DNA of 64,000 bases, taken from assembly GCA_021732415.1 (NCBI GenBank), contig JAKFVC010000061.1:1-64000 (forward strand), given 5' to 3'. Below, one piece after another: positions 1 through 9,604 of this stretch. The translations under genes and the position numbers were made by a program. The notes under the pieces were generated by a model. The model saw nothing but the letters and a program-made list of their open reading frames with translations. It ran no database searches and was not told where the DNA came from. Origin of the DNA: Planctomycetaceae bacterium. Its GTDB lineage: Bacteria; Planctomycetota; Planctomycetia; Planctomycetales; Planctomycetaceae. Position 1 is the stretch's first letter; the number at the start of each line of letters is the position of its first letter.

Positions 1-105
1 CGCTTCGTCTCGCTAGCGCTCGCCTGCGCTGCGCCGACGGCCCCACTCGCGAAAGGGGGGAGAAACTGGCGTTGCCAGTCTCTCTAATAAAATCCGTTTT
101 CTGGT

Positions 106-384
106 CTAGACAATGGGGTCCACCGTACGGCTCATTTGTTGTAGGGATTTAAGTTCCAGGATTAACTTACCTTCGATGATCACGTCGGCGATGAATCCAA
201 CATCGAGTCGGATTTCTTCCCACACAACCGGAATCGGAACTTGTGATTCCACCTTGAGATTTCGCTTGCCAAGTTCATAAACCAAGACGGCGTGATAGAC
301 CGATTCAAACAATCCAGGTCCCAGCTTCTTGTGAATTTGATAAACGACATCGACGACGATTTTAGCAAGCTCGTTTTCGTGCAT
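106..384 (-). pseudogene. GxxExxY family protein, C-terminally truncated
   Basis: This encodes 92 residues of a GxxExxY protein, a PD-(D/E)XK-like family often found as a solitary gene. The signature GLFESVY is at residues 24-30. Candidate nuclease-fold residues are D67 and E77-x-K79. The family normally continues for some 30-40 residues after the ELK strand, with a conserved HxxQL helix. Here the frame stops 13 residues after ELK, so the tail is missing and I treat it as broken. The start is the internal ATG at 384; the upstream extension is only a translated repeat (the stretch reading KAPRRKE) seen before many members of this family. A small hairpin (about 58-85) lies just downstream of the stop. 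Confidence 0.7.
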
Positions 385-485
385 CGAAAGCCACCAATCA
401 GATGACCGAGAGATGATCGACTGTAAATAGTATTCTTTGCGCCTTGGCGCCTTTGCGTGAGAATATTTCCCCTGTTTTTTTACAA

Positions 486-1784
<1,299 letters not shown>

Positions 1785-2007
1785 CGTTTTATCGTAGCCC
1801 GTCCGAACCGAACTTGTCGAGCGACTAGTTGCGAGTTGCAGACTGCGAACCTTGACGGCTTTGATTGCCTTGATGCCCGCGGACGAAAGACAATGGGAAA
1901 GCCGAATCTCGTGATCGGTAATTTGATTGAGATGTCGTAAATCATTGATACAATTGTGTTTGTGTGTATGCGTTTCCTGGTCGTAGGTTGTCATTCGGAG
2001 TCTTGAG

Positions 2008-2241
2008 GTGCATTATCTTTACTATCAAGCAATCGAGGCGGCCCGAGCCTATCGGATGACTGAAGTCGAACGAGAAGAACAACTTATCAGGCGAGTTTAT
2101 GGTAATATTCATTTGGAGCAGCCGGCTGTTACGAAAGAAATGGTGCGGGAGTTAGTAACGAAACACCGCCGGCAAGAAAAGCCGATGGGTCTATTGCCAG
2201 AGGACGATGCAACTGGCATTCAGTCCCCCGGTCCCAAATAA
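2008..2241 (+). CDS. Small hypothetical protein
   Basis: This 77-residue ORF starts at GTG with a GGAG ribosome site seven bases upstream and ends 20 bases before the GNAT gene, so it is probably its operon partner. The sequence is charged and helical, rich in Glu and Arg (EVEREEQLIRRVYGN), with no signal peptide or cysteine motif. I recognise no family. It is transcribed divergently from the methyltransferase gene. Confidence 0.5.
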   Translation: MHYLYYQAIEAARAYRMTEVEREEQLIRRVYGNIHLEQPAVTKEMVRELVTKHRRQEKPMGLLPEDDATGIQSPGPK

Positions 2242-2261
2242 GAATCTGAATGGTTTGATTT

Positions 2262-2729
2262 ATGAGCTCGAAGGTTGAATGCGCGAAACCCGCGGACTTT
2301 CTCGGGATCGCGGCGTTGGATCGTATTTCGTGGGAAGGTTCGGGCTCACAGTTCATTCCGGATGGCGAACATGTCTGGCGAGTCTGGTGCGAGTACGCAA
2401 CCGTGCTGGTCATCCGGTCGGCTCGAGAACTACCGGAAACGGGCGACATTGCGGCGGCCTTGGTGATGTTTCCGACGGAACGGCACGAACAGTTCCTGCA
2501 CAAGATCATGGTGCATCCCGAATGCCGGGGGCAGGGATTGGGGACGGAACTGATGCAGGCCGGATTGCAGCGAGCCACTGTTCCCGTCCTGCTGACAGTC
2601 AATCCGGAGAACCAGGCGGCGATCCGCGTCTATGAAAAGTCCGGCTATCGCATTCGGGAACGCGTCGACGGGTATTATCGATCTCACGAGCATCGCTATA
2701 TCATGGAACATCCCGGAAACGGCTCGTAG
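2262..2729 (+). CDS. GNAT family N-acetyltransferase
   Basis: A single GNAT domain of 155 residues that would transfer an acetyl group from acetyl-CoA to an unknown amine. Motif A is clear: the VHPECRGQGLGTEL segment (84-97) carries the RGQGLG pyrophosphate-binding loop. NPENQAAIRVYEKSGY (114-129) is the usual motif B with the conserved Asn and Tyr. The layout resembles RimI-like acetyltransferases, but the substrate cannot be read from the sequence. The TAG stop lies inside the left arm of an inverted-repeat doublet (family F), so that element provides the gene's end. Confidence 0.88.
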   Translation: MSSKVECAKPADFLGIAALDRISWEGSGSQFIPDGEHVWRVWCEYATVLVIRSARELPETGDIAAALVMFPTERHEQFLHKIMVHPECRGQGLGTELMQAGLQRATVPVLLTVNPENQAAIRVYEKSGYRIRERVDGYYRSHEHRYIMEHPGNGS

Positions 2730-2827
2730 CCTGACTCTCCAGCGTCGGGCCATTTGCCCCATACCTTTGCAAGACGTGGTCCAAGTAAGATCAAGAAGAA
2801 AGACACCCGACTCAGAGAGTCGGACTA
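2726..2827. repeat. Inverted-repeat doublet, family F copy 1
   Basis: Facing arms at about 2726-2749 (GTAGCCTGACTCTCC then a GTCGGG end) and 2802-2827 (its approximate reverse complement, ending GTCGGACTAC). They fill the gap between the acetyltransferase and the radical SAM gene. A single arm of the same family lies at 6364-6396 and a degenerate one at about 16749-16786. Confidence 0.7.
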
Positions 2828-2841
2828 CGTGAATTGCCAAT

Positions 2842-4890
2842 ATGCCGATCCGCCGCCGAATCATCCTGCTGCAACTGCCGATTCCTCAGCCGGGCTTGGA
2901 ACCCGCCAAGGGAAATGTGCCGCTGGCGGCCGGCTATCTGAAGATGTACGCGCGGAACCGCGGACTGGAAGAGTTCTACGAGATCGATATCTTCCCGCCG
3001 CACCTGGCCAACACACTGAGCGATCATGGCCTGGTCGAAGCCATCCAGGCTCAAGATCCGTGGATGGTGGGTTTCACCTGTTATCTCTGGAACATCAATC
3101 GCAGCCTGTGGGTGGCCGATCATCTGAAGGCTGCTGATCCCGGGCTGCTGACGATTTTTGGCGGCCCCGAGATCACTGCCGACAATGGTTGGGTCCTGCA
3201 ATCGTCGTCTCTCGATTTTGCGAGTATCGGTGAGGGGGAGCAGACTTTTTCCGAGTTGCTGCAAGTACTGACGACCGCACCGCTGCCCACCGCTGGCATT
3301 AACGGACTGTATGTCGCGCCGGCGGCCGTGCGAACGATTGCCGCCATGGCACCTGTCGCGCCCCGCGAATTGGTTGCCGAAGTGGGTGCCACTGGCTCTG
3401 CTAGTGTCGCTCCTCTATCCGCGGTTCTTCAAAGTACTGGCAGAGCCAGTGGCACCCAACTTCCTAGCTTTGACAACGAACGAGCCACAGAGCCGTCCCT
3501 GCCGATTGTCGAAAATCTGTTGCCGGTCGTGCCCGCTGCGAAGGTCGGCACCCTGCCCTTGTTCCGCACGCCGTTACCGAATCTCAATGCCATTTCCTCG
3601 CCGTACCTGGAAGGCATTCTCGATGCTGCCGACGAGGAAATGCTGCTCCTCGAGACGATCCGCGGCTGCATCTTCAAGTGCAAATTCTGTTACTACCCCA
3701 AGAGCTATGACGATCTCTATTTCGTGTCGCGCGACAAGATCGTCGCCAACTTGCAGCATGCCCGGGAACACGGCGCGACCGAGGTCGTGTTGCTCGATCC
3801 GACACTCAATCAACGCAAGGACTTTGCCGAGTTCCTGCAGTTGCTGGCCGAGTGTAATCCGGGACGCCAGTTTGAGTACTTTGGAGAATTGCGGTCCGAG
3901 GGCATCAACGCGGAAATTGCGGAGCTGCTGGCTGCGGCCAACTTCAGTGAAGTCGAGATCGGCCTGCAATCTGTCGATCCAGTCGCTCAAGAATTGATGG
4001 ACCGCAAGAATAACATGAAGGCGTTCGAACGGGGCGTGAAAGCCATGCGCGACGCCGGCATTCGTGTCAAAGTGGATCTCATTATCGGTCTGCCGGGAGA
4101 TACGGTGGCGTCGATCCGCCGAGGCATGAAATACCTGCGCGACAGTGGGCTGTACGATCTCGTGCAAGTCTTCAATCTAGCCATTCTGCCCGGGACCGCC
4201 TTCCGTCAAGAGGCCGAACAGTTGGGGCTCAAGTTCCAGCCAGTGCCGCCCTATTACGTGTTGCAGACGCCCACGTTGGAGATGACCGACTTCTACGAAC
4301 TGATGGCCGAGGCCCAGGAGATCTTTGAAACAGAATTCGATCCACTCCCAGAGCCGGTGATCCCCGAAGTGGATGACTGCGGCCTGATAGCCGATGGCCC
4401 GGATGGTCAGTCACTTTGCAGGACGTGGCGCATGGACTTTGATCGCGGTGATGGGCTCAACCTCACACTGCCAGCACCCGGTCAGCGGACTCAGGCCTTT
4501 ACTCTGTGGTTCCAAGGGAATCATCTCCCGCAGCATCAAGCGGATGTTGTGGAGACCATTGCCACCTGCCTGAGCGACAATCCTCATTCCACGCTGCAGA
4601 TTATTCTCGAACCGCGCGCGGCAGCGGTCGAGATTACTCCGGAGTTCCTGGACGACTTGCTGCAAGTTTGCTTTCGGACGACATCGTACCTTGATCGGTT
4701 CTACTCGATGGCACCCGGCCGACGTAAAGGGGCCAAGCGTTTGGTTCTGTTGCTGTCATGGTCGGTCCGCGAGGCGTTGGGGATGGAATGGATCGATACT
4801 CGCGGCGAGTATGCCGACATCGTGTGGCGCGATGCGGACGATGCTGAAGCCGAGATGGCGGAGTTCGAATATGTGTTAGGAGCAGGATGA
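2842..4890 (+). CDS. B12-binding-type radical SAM protein
   Basis: A 682-residue radical SAM enzyme. The cluster motif CIFKCKFC gives Cys276, Cys280 and Cys283, the ligands of the [4Fe-4S] cluster that cleaves SAM. Residues 1-160 form a Rossmann-like domain with FGGPEITADN (106-115), typical of the cobalamin-binding domain of this superfamily, though I see no DxHxxG cobalamin-ligand motif. The TIM-barrel part continues to about 480 (EVEIGLQS, DLIIGLPGD), followed by a C-terminal domain of unknown role. The substrate is unknown. Residues 181-206 are encoded by an inserted inverted repeat (see that entry), and the linker to about 250 is low in conservation signals. The start is an ATG right after a repeat doublet. 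Confidence 0.85.
   Translation: MPIRRRIILLQLPIPQPGLEPAKGNVPLAAGYLKMYARNRGLEEFYEIDIFPPHLANTLSDHGLVEAIQAQDPWMVGFTCYLWNINRSLWVADHLKAADPGLLTIFGGPEITADNGWVLQSSSLDFASIGEGEQTFSELLQVLTTAPLPTAGINGLYVAPAAVRTIAAMAPVAPRELVAEVGATGSASVAPLSAVLQSTGRASGTQLPSFDNERATEPSLPIVENLLPVVPAAKVGTLPLFRTPLPNLNAISSPYLEGILDAADEEMLLLETIRGCIFKCKFCYYPKSYDDLYFVSRDKIVANLQHAREHGATEVVLLDPTLNQRKDFAEFLQLLAECNPGRQFEYFGELRSEGINAEIAELLAAANFSEVEIGLQSVDPVAQELMDRKNNMKAFERGVKAMRDAGIRVKVDLIIGLPGDTVASIRRGMKYLRDSGLYDLVQVFNLAILPGTAFRQEAEQLGLKFQPVPPYYVLQTPTLEMTDFYELMAEAQEIFETEFDPLPEPVIPEVDDCGLIADGPDGQSLCRTWRMDFDRGDGLNLTLPAPGQRTQAFTLWFQGNHLPQHQADVVETIATCLSDNPHSTLQIILEPRAAAVEITPEFLDDLLQVCFRTTSYLDRFYSMAPGRRKGAKRLVLLLSWSVREALGMEWIDTRGEYADIVWRDADDAEAEMAEFEYVLGAG
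3384..3457. repeat. Inverted-repeat hairpin element inside the radical SAM gene
   Basis: The 22-base arm at 3384-3405 (GGGTGCCACTGGCTCTGCTA plus GT) is complementary to 3436-3457 with one mismatch, separated by 30 bases. It is read in frame as residues 181-206 of the radical SAM protein and lies in the linker between the N-terminal domain and the catalytic barrel. This is what a palindromic element inserted into a tolerant interdomain linker would look like. Confidence 0.8.
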
Positions 4891-4893
4891 ATT

Positions 4894-5024
4894 CGTGGGA
4901 CGGGTCTCCAGGCCCGTCCGTCCCTTATCAACGAATCGCTCTGGCGTTGATCGAGTTTTTGAATGATTGAATCGTTTACGAATCGACAGTTGGGGCACGG
5001 ACGGGCCTGGAGACCCGTCCCACG
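4894..5024. repeat. Inverted-repeat doublet, family A copy 1
   Basis: The left arm (4894-4924; core GGGACGGGTCTCCAGGCCCG) faces the right arm (4994-5024), which is nearly its exact reverse complement. The spacer holds a 7-bp hairpin (4927-4933 with 4945-4951). It sits between the radical SAM stop and the MBL gene. Three more facing pairs of family A lie at 24281, 26051 and 54288. Confidence 0.85.
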
Positions 5025-5112
5025 ACACACGTTCTGATAGTGGCACGCGACACTTCCATCCGCGTATGATTTGTTAGTCACTGAAATAGGGTCCTCGCAG
5101 GGAAGCTGTGCC

Positions 5113-5928
5113 GTGTCTGAATTCAAAGTTCCGAATGATTCTGAAGCCTTTCCCAACGAATTCCGGATCTTGGGATGCGGCACCAGCCACGGCGTGCCGA
5201 TGATCGGCTGCCACTGTGCGGTTTGTGAGTCCACCGACCCTCATAACAACCGTACTCGGACGGGCGCCATCATCCATACGCCGCTCGGCAATATTCTCAT
5301 TGATACCTCGCCCGAAATGCGGATTCAGTTGATCCGCGAGAAGATCGATCTGATCCACGCGGTGCTCTACACGCACAGTCACGCGGACCATTTATACGGG
5401 CTGGATGACCTGCGGTTGTTCGGCCACTATCTCGGCAAATCGGTCACCTTGTACTGTGAGGAGATCGTCGAGACGCAGATCCGCAAGGCATTTGGTTACG
5501 CGTTCGGAGACCATAACGTCAACAACCATCCGGGCTCGGTTCCCATGCTGGACCTGGCGCGAATCGGTACCGATCCCATCGATATCCTGGGTATCACGAT
5601 TCAGCCGTTGCGGTTGCTGCATGGCAAACTACCCGTGCTCGGCTTTCGCATCTCCAATCTCGCATTCTGCACCGATGTCAGCGAAATCCCAGACGAAACC
5701 TGGCCGTTGCTGGAAGGTCTGGACGTGCTGTTCATTGATGCTTTGCGAGACAAACCGCATCCGACTCATCTGTCCGTTCAACAAGCGCTGGATGTGATCG
5801 AACGAGTGAAACCACGGCAGGCGTATTTGACGCACCTCAGTCATAGCCTCGACTATGAGACGACGAATGCTCGTCTGCCGCCGAATGTGAAACTGGCGTA
5901 TGATGGGATGCGAGTGCCGATTGTCTAA
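5113..5928 (+). CDS. MBL-fold metallohydrolase, PhnP-like
   Basis: A 271-residue metallo-beta-lactamase-fold hydrolase. The metal motif HSHADH lies at residues 88-93, with further ligands at His170 (LLHG), Asp188 (CTD) and His241 (LTHLSH). The N-terminal GCGTSHGVPMIGCHCAVC has the spaced cysteines seen in PhnP (phosphoribosyl cyclic phosphodiesterase), where they bind a structural zinc. A cyclic phosphodiester substrate is therefore plausible but unproven; no other phn genes are nearby. The GTG at 5113 is preferred because a GGAA site precedes it. The upstream TTG at 5071 would add 14 residues. Confidence 0.85.
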   Translation: MSEFKVPNDSEAFPNEFRILGCGTSHGVPMIGCHCAVCESTDPHNNRTRTGAIIHTPLGNILIDTSPEMRIQLIREKIDLIHAVLYTHSHADHLYGLDDLRLFGHYLGKSVTLYCEEIVETQIRKAFGYAFGDHNVNNHPGSVPMLDLARIGTDPIDILGITIQPLRLLHGKLPVLGFRISNLAFCTDVSEIPDETWPLLEGLDVLFIDALRDKPHPTHLSVQQALDVIERVKPRQAYLTHLSHSLDYETTNARLPPNVKLAYDGMRVPIV

Positions 5929-5976
5929 GCGACTGGGTGACACCTCCGTTCCGAGACTTAGAAAGTCTGATCTCCG

Positions 5977-6360
5977 ATGGCCGACCCGGATCTGGCTCTG
6001 AGCGCATATCTGCAGTTGGCCGCGATTTCGCATACCCGCGGCCAATGGCTGCCACGCAACAAGTTCCTCATCTTGGCCGGCGCGGCGGCTTGCGAAGCCG
6101 GTCTATTGCCTGTGGCCGAGCGTTGCCGCCAGCTAGTTAGTGTCCATAGTCCAAACCACCTGCTCTGCAAGTACGAATCATTCCCCATGGCGTTGAAGTC
6201 TGCGGAGTTTCAAACCTATCACAAGCAACTCAAGAAATTCTGTTCGATCGAACGTGCCGAGCACTTGCTGCAGGGGCAAGGTTATGAGTTGCAACCTGCG
6301 ACTGAGACATCCGCGAATCAGTCCTTGAAGGAAATGGACGGCTCCCCGCCTGAAGCCTGA
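5977..6360 (+). CDS. Hypothetical protein
   Basis: A 127-residue protein, mostly helical, without signal peptide or metal motif. The first 55 residues (alternating hydrophobic helices with paired alanines) read like tetratricopeptide-type packing but are too short to claim one. The tail is polar. It starts 48 bases after the MBL hydrolase on the same strand and is probably cotranscribed with it. I do not recognise the family. Confidence 0.6.
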   Translation: MADPDLALSAYLQLAAISHTRGQWLPRNKFLILAGAAACEAGLLPVAERCRQLVSVHSPNHLLCKYESFPMALKSAEFQTYHKQLKKFCSIERAEHLLQGQGYELQPATETSANQSLKEMDGSPPEA

Positions 6361-6363
6361 CCC

Positions 6364-6396
6364 TGTAGCCTGACTCTCCGAGTCGGGTATCTTCCG
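6364..6396. repeat. Single arm of repeat family F
   Basis: The sequence GTAGCCTGACTCTCCGAGTC followed by GGGTATC matches the left arm at 2726. Part of it (GACTCTCCGAGTC) is self-complementary. It begins four bases after the stop of the preceding gene, as family F copy 1 does, so it may act as a transcript end. Confidence 0.6.
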
Positions 6397-6441
6397 TATC
6401 ACGCGACGAATATTCGAAAGCGAACCGAGACCGCAATAACC

Positions 6442-6885
6442 ATGAATAAGGCGTTTGTCCGCGAACCAGATCAAGGCATTGAACGGTGTCCAAGGTGCGA
6501 CGCACTGGGTGAACCCGTGGGGCTCGACACGGTCCGGGCATTTGTCCGTCCTGACTTTCATGAACCCCTGCCTGATGCGGCCCATTTTTGCCCCTACCCG
6601 CCCTGCTCTGTCGTCTACTTTGACATGTTCGAACGGGTGGTCCTGACCAGCGATATCATCCGGCCGGTCTATCCCAAAGATCAAACTGCCCCGTTGTGTG
6701 GCTGCTTCGGTTTGACGTGCGAAGATGTGGAAGACGATGTCGCCGAAGGGGGCGTGACCCGCGTCAAAGCGTTGTTGGCGAAGGCCAAGTCAGCCGAAGC
6801 TCATTGTCGAACCCAGGCGGTCAACGGCAAGTCGTGTGTCGAAGACGTGCAACGCTATTTCTTTAAACTGCGTGGTGGTATTTAA
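6442..6885 (+). CDS. CopZ-like iron-sulfur/zinc-binding protein
   Basis: A 147-residue cysteine-rich protein. CPRC (16-19) and CPYPPC (50-55) match the zinc site of the CopZ-type N-terminal domain. A second cluster (CGC at 86-88, Cys93, then Cys122 and Cys132) fits a Bfd-like [2Fe-2S] region at the C-terminus. Characterised CopZ proteins with this arrangement are copper metallochaperones. No copper ATPase or CueR-like regulator is adjacent, so the copper role is inferred from domain order only. It may alternatively be a general redox or metal-delivery protein. Confidence 0.75.
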   Translation: MNKAFVREPDQGIERCPRCDALGEPVGLDTVRAFVRPDFHEPLPDAAHFCPYPPCSVVYFDMFERVVLTSDIIRPVYPKDQTAPLCGCFGLTCEDVEDDVAEGGVTRVKALLAKAKSAEAHCRTQAVNGKSCVEDVQRYFFKLRGGI

Positions 6886-6886
6886 C

Positions 6887-7031
6887 ATTTGGACTGCGGT
6901 CATTCATCACCGATTTCTTATTCGCGGTAATCGTTTTAGTCTCCGACGTATCTCCGTGAGGATGAGACTCGTCAATCGTCTGAACGGTCATTCGGCATAT
7001 AAAAGCGGTGATGAATCACCGCAGTCCAAAT
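6887..7031. repeat. Inverted-repeat doublet, family K
   Basis: Arms at 6887-6912 and 7006-7031 are complementary over 26 bases with one mismatch (core ATTTGGACTGCGGT). The inner end of each arm (CATTCATCACCG) is partly self-complementary in the right arm. It begins at the stop of the CopZ-like gene and ends 18 bases before the YdcF start. Confidence 0.85.
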
Positions 7032-7048
7032 TTTGGCAAGGCCACCTA

Positions 7049-8062
7049 ATGTTGCTGCCTCAAATTCCCTGGAAGACTTTCGCCGTAGCCCTGCCTCGCG
7101 GTGTGGCTCTCTTCCTGGGATTGTTTGCACTCCTGAATCTTGTCGGCGAACTGCGCACTACCGGCTTTGATGCCAACCTGTGGTGGATCAATCTCCCCGG
7201 AGAATGGCGTTTTCTCGATGCCCTCCTGCTGGGATGGTCAGCGTGCTGTCTCCTCTGGTTTGCGAGTCATCAATGTCTTTCAGCGATGCATCGCAGCATC
7301 CTGACCGTCACGTTGGGATTACTGGTGGCGGCAAGCTTATGGAACGTGGCGACGTATTACGGGCTGGTACTCAGTGGCGGCATTCAGACGTTATTCCCGG
7401 TTCCCTTTTCGCTGTTCGTGGTCTCGTGCTTAGTGCTTGTCATCGGGGGTGTCTGGTGGCCTGTCGCTGCTAACGAGAAGCCAACTTCCAGGCTGTATTA
7501 CGTTGCTCTGGCAATGATGTTTCTCATGTGTGCGGGCCTGTTTCCCCTGGCGCAAATGCTGTGCTTCGGCACGACCGACTATCGCCGATCAGCCGACGTC
7601 ATTGTGGTGTTCGGTGCCAAAGTCTTTCCGGACGGGCGATTATCGAGCGTCCTCGAAGAACGAGTTCGCACGGGATGTGAACTCTACCACAGTGGCTTCG
7701 CACCACACATTGTCTTCTCCGGAGGACCGGGCACCGGAGAGATCCATGAGACGGTCGCCATGCGTCGTCGCGCCCTGGAATTAGGCGTACCCGCAAACGC
7801 CATCACCCTCGATCCTGAAGGCTGGGACACCGACTTGACCGCCGAGAATACACTGCAATTGGCTCGGCAAAACAAGTGGAAACGGATCTTAGCGGTAAGC
7901 CAGTTCTTTCACCTGCCACGGATCAAACTGGCCTTTCACCGGCACGGTTCCGAGGTCTACACCGTACCGGCGGTACGCCTTTATCAACTGCGGTATCTAC
8001 CCTATTTCATGCTGCGCGAAGTCGCAGCCTGGTGGGTGTACTACGTGCGGCCGTTATGGTAG
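7049..8062 (+). CDS. YdcF family (DUF218) membrane protein
   Basis: A 337-residue protein with about five N-terminal hydrophobic segments (around 17-33, 55-72, 84-104, 119-136, 150-170) followed by a DUF218 domain (184-310). The domain shows VIVVFGA (184-190), SGGPG (224-228), a TAENT motif (264-268) and SQFFHLPR (284-291), all characteristic of the ElyC/SanA/YdcF group linked to envelope metabolism. The biochemical activity of the group is not firmly known. The ATG at 7049 is chosen because the upstream frame is made of a repeat doublet. Confidence 0.85.
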   Translation: MLLPQIPWKTFAVALPRGVALFLGLFALLNLVGELRTTGFDANLWWINLPGEWRFLDALLLGWSACCLLWFASHQCLSAMHRSILTVTLGLLVAASLWNVATYYGLVLSGGIQTLFPVPFSLFVVSCLVLVIGGVWWPVAANEKPTSRLYYVALAMMFLMCAGLFPLAQMLCFGTTDYRRSADVIVVFGAKVFPDGRLSSVLEERVRTGCELYHSGFAPHIVFSGGPGTGEIHETVAMRRRALELGVPANAITLDPEGWDTDLTAENTLQLARQNKWKRILAVSQFFHLPRIKLAFHRHGSEVYTVPAVRLYQLRYLPYFMLREVAAWWVYYVRPLW

Positions 8063-8087
8063 CAATTCACTAAAAACTATACGGTCG

Positions 8088-8173
8088 ATGGGAGGGTGAG
8101 GCTCCTGCCGAACCGCAAGCGTCTCTCGGGCGTCGCCAGACTAAGTGGTTCGGCAGGAGCCTCACCCTCCCAT
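8088..8173. repeat. Inverted-repeat hairpin element, family B copy 1
   Basis: A perfect 27-base inverted repeat (8088-8114 with 8147-8173; core GGAGGGTGAGGCTCCTGCCG) around a 32-base loop. It lies between the convergent YdcF and DUF1501 genes and could end both transcripts. Copy 2 at 15858 keeps the arms and much of the loop sequence. Confidence 0.9.
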
Positions 8174-8197
8174 CAGCCGCAAGACGCGCTCGTGATT

Positions 8198-9604
8198 TTA
8201 AAACAGCTCGTCAATCGGCTTCCCCGCAGGCAACACCTGCAATGGCCGCCCCGAGTTATCCAGATACGATTGGTTCGTATCGACCCCCAGATGCCGGTAG
8301 ATCGTCGCCAGGACGTCCTGCGGAATCTTGGGATTATCCTTAGGCACAGAACCCTTGGAATCGGTCGAGCCCACAACGCGACCACCCTTCACGCCACCGC
8401 CCGCGATGGCGACGGACATGGCATTGGGCCAATGGTCGCGTCCTCCCATGCCGGCTCCGGCACGAGTATTAATGCGTGGCATACGGCCCATTTCGCCCCA
8501 GGCCACAACCAGTGTCCGTTCCAGCAAGCCGCGTTGTTTCAAGTCTTCAATCAACGCGGAGTAGGCCAGATCCCACCGCGGCAGGAACTCGTTTTTCAGC
8601 GACCAGAAATTGTCCTCGTGAGTATCCCACCAACGGCAATCCACAGTCACCAATCGCACACCCGCTTCCACCAACCGCCGAGCCAGCAGCACGCGCTGAC
8701 CCCAGTTCGGTGCGTCTCCACCAGCGAACACGCGAGTCGACCGATAGCCGGGGAAGATGCCGTATCGTTCGCGGACCGATGCAGGTTCAGCGGCGAAATC
8801 AAACGCTTTGCGAGCACGGTCGCCGGTGACCATCTCCCACGCTTGCCGGTCAAACTCATCCATCGCCGCCATGATGCCTGACGAATCAACCTGTCGACGC
8901 AGACGATCGACCTCGCCTCTCAAGGCCTTTCTCGATCCCAGGCGTTCGACTGAAATCCCTTCAGGAGCCCGCAGATTGGGAACGTCGAACGCTACGTCAC
9001 TGGCGGGATCGGCAATCGTTTCGAACGGTCGATACGCGGCCCCGAGATACGCCGCATCGGTTCCCGGGACCATCTTCGGGACCATGACATACGCCGGCAT
9101 GCTGGTATTCAGCGACTGCACTTGCCGCTTCACGATCGACCCGACGCTCGGCGAAATGTTGCCGCTCGGATCGCGTGCTGACGGATACCCGGTGAAGCAG
9201 ATCTGATCGCCCGATGAATGATCTGCGAGTCCATCCTCTTTCCGATGATGCATGCTGCGGATGATCGACCATTGATCGAGGCACGCGGCAGTTTTCGGCA
9301 GATGTTCGCAAAGTTGAATGCCAGGAATTTTTGTAGAGACCGGCTCAAACTCGCCGCGGTATTCGGCGGGAGCGTCGGGCTTCATGTCCCACATGTCGAT
9401 ATGGCTGGGGCCACCGCGCATCCACAGAATGATGACCGATGTATCGAGGCGATCTTTGGCACTCGGGGCTTCGGCACGCAGCAACTGCGGCAACGACAAT
9501 CCCCAGGCCGCACCCGCACCCAGAACGCCGGCACGCAAAAACTCGCGCCGCTGCAAAGTCGACTTGAACTGCCGACAGCCAAGTTGTTGGTGGGGACCGC
9601 TCAT
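8198..9604 (-). CDS. DUF1501 domain protein, Tat-exported
   Basis: A 468-residue DUF1501 protein, a planctomycete-rich family in the alkaline phosphatase/sulfatase-like superfamily. A twin-arginine motif (QRREFLRAG, RR at 19-20) precedes a hydrophobic stretch, so Tat export is likely. GGPSHIDMWDMKP and the late GGRDHWPNA segment are the family's hallmark positions. GAGG lies about nine bases upstream of the ATG. Unlike the other two DUF1501 genes in the window it has no DUF1549/DUF1553 partner beside it. The enzymatic role is unknown. Confidence 0.88.
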   Translation of the reverse strand: MSGPHQQLGCRQFKSTLQRREFLRAGVLGAGAAWGLSLPQLLRAEAPSAKDRLDTSVIILWMRGGPSHIDMWDMKPDAPAEYRGEFEPVSTKIPGIQLCEHLPKTAACLDQWSIIRSMHHRKEDGLADHSSGDQICFTGYPSARDPSGNISPSVGSIVKRQVQSLNTSMPAYVMVPKMVPGTDAAYLGAAYRPFETIADPASDVAFDVPNLRAPEGISVERLGSRKALRGEVDRLRRQVDSSGIMAAMDEFDRQAWEMVTGDRARKAFDFAAEPASVRERYGIFPGYRSTRVFAGGDAPNWGQRVLLARRLVEAGVRLVTVDCRWWDTHEDNFWSLKNEFLPRWDLAYSALIEDLKQRGLLERTLVVAWGEMGRMPRINTRAGAGMGGRDHWPNAMSVAIAGGGVKGGRVVGSTDSKGSVPKDNPKIPQDVLATIYRHLGVDTNQSYLDNSGRPLQVLPAGKPIDELF

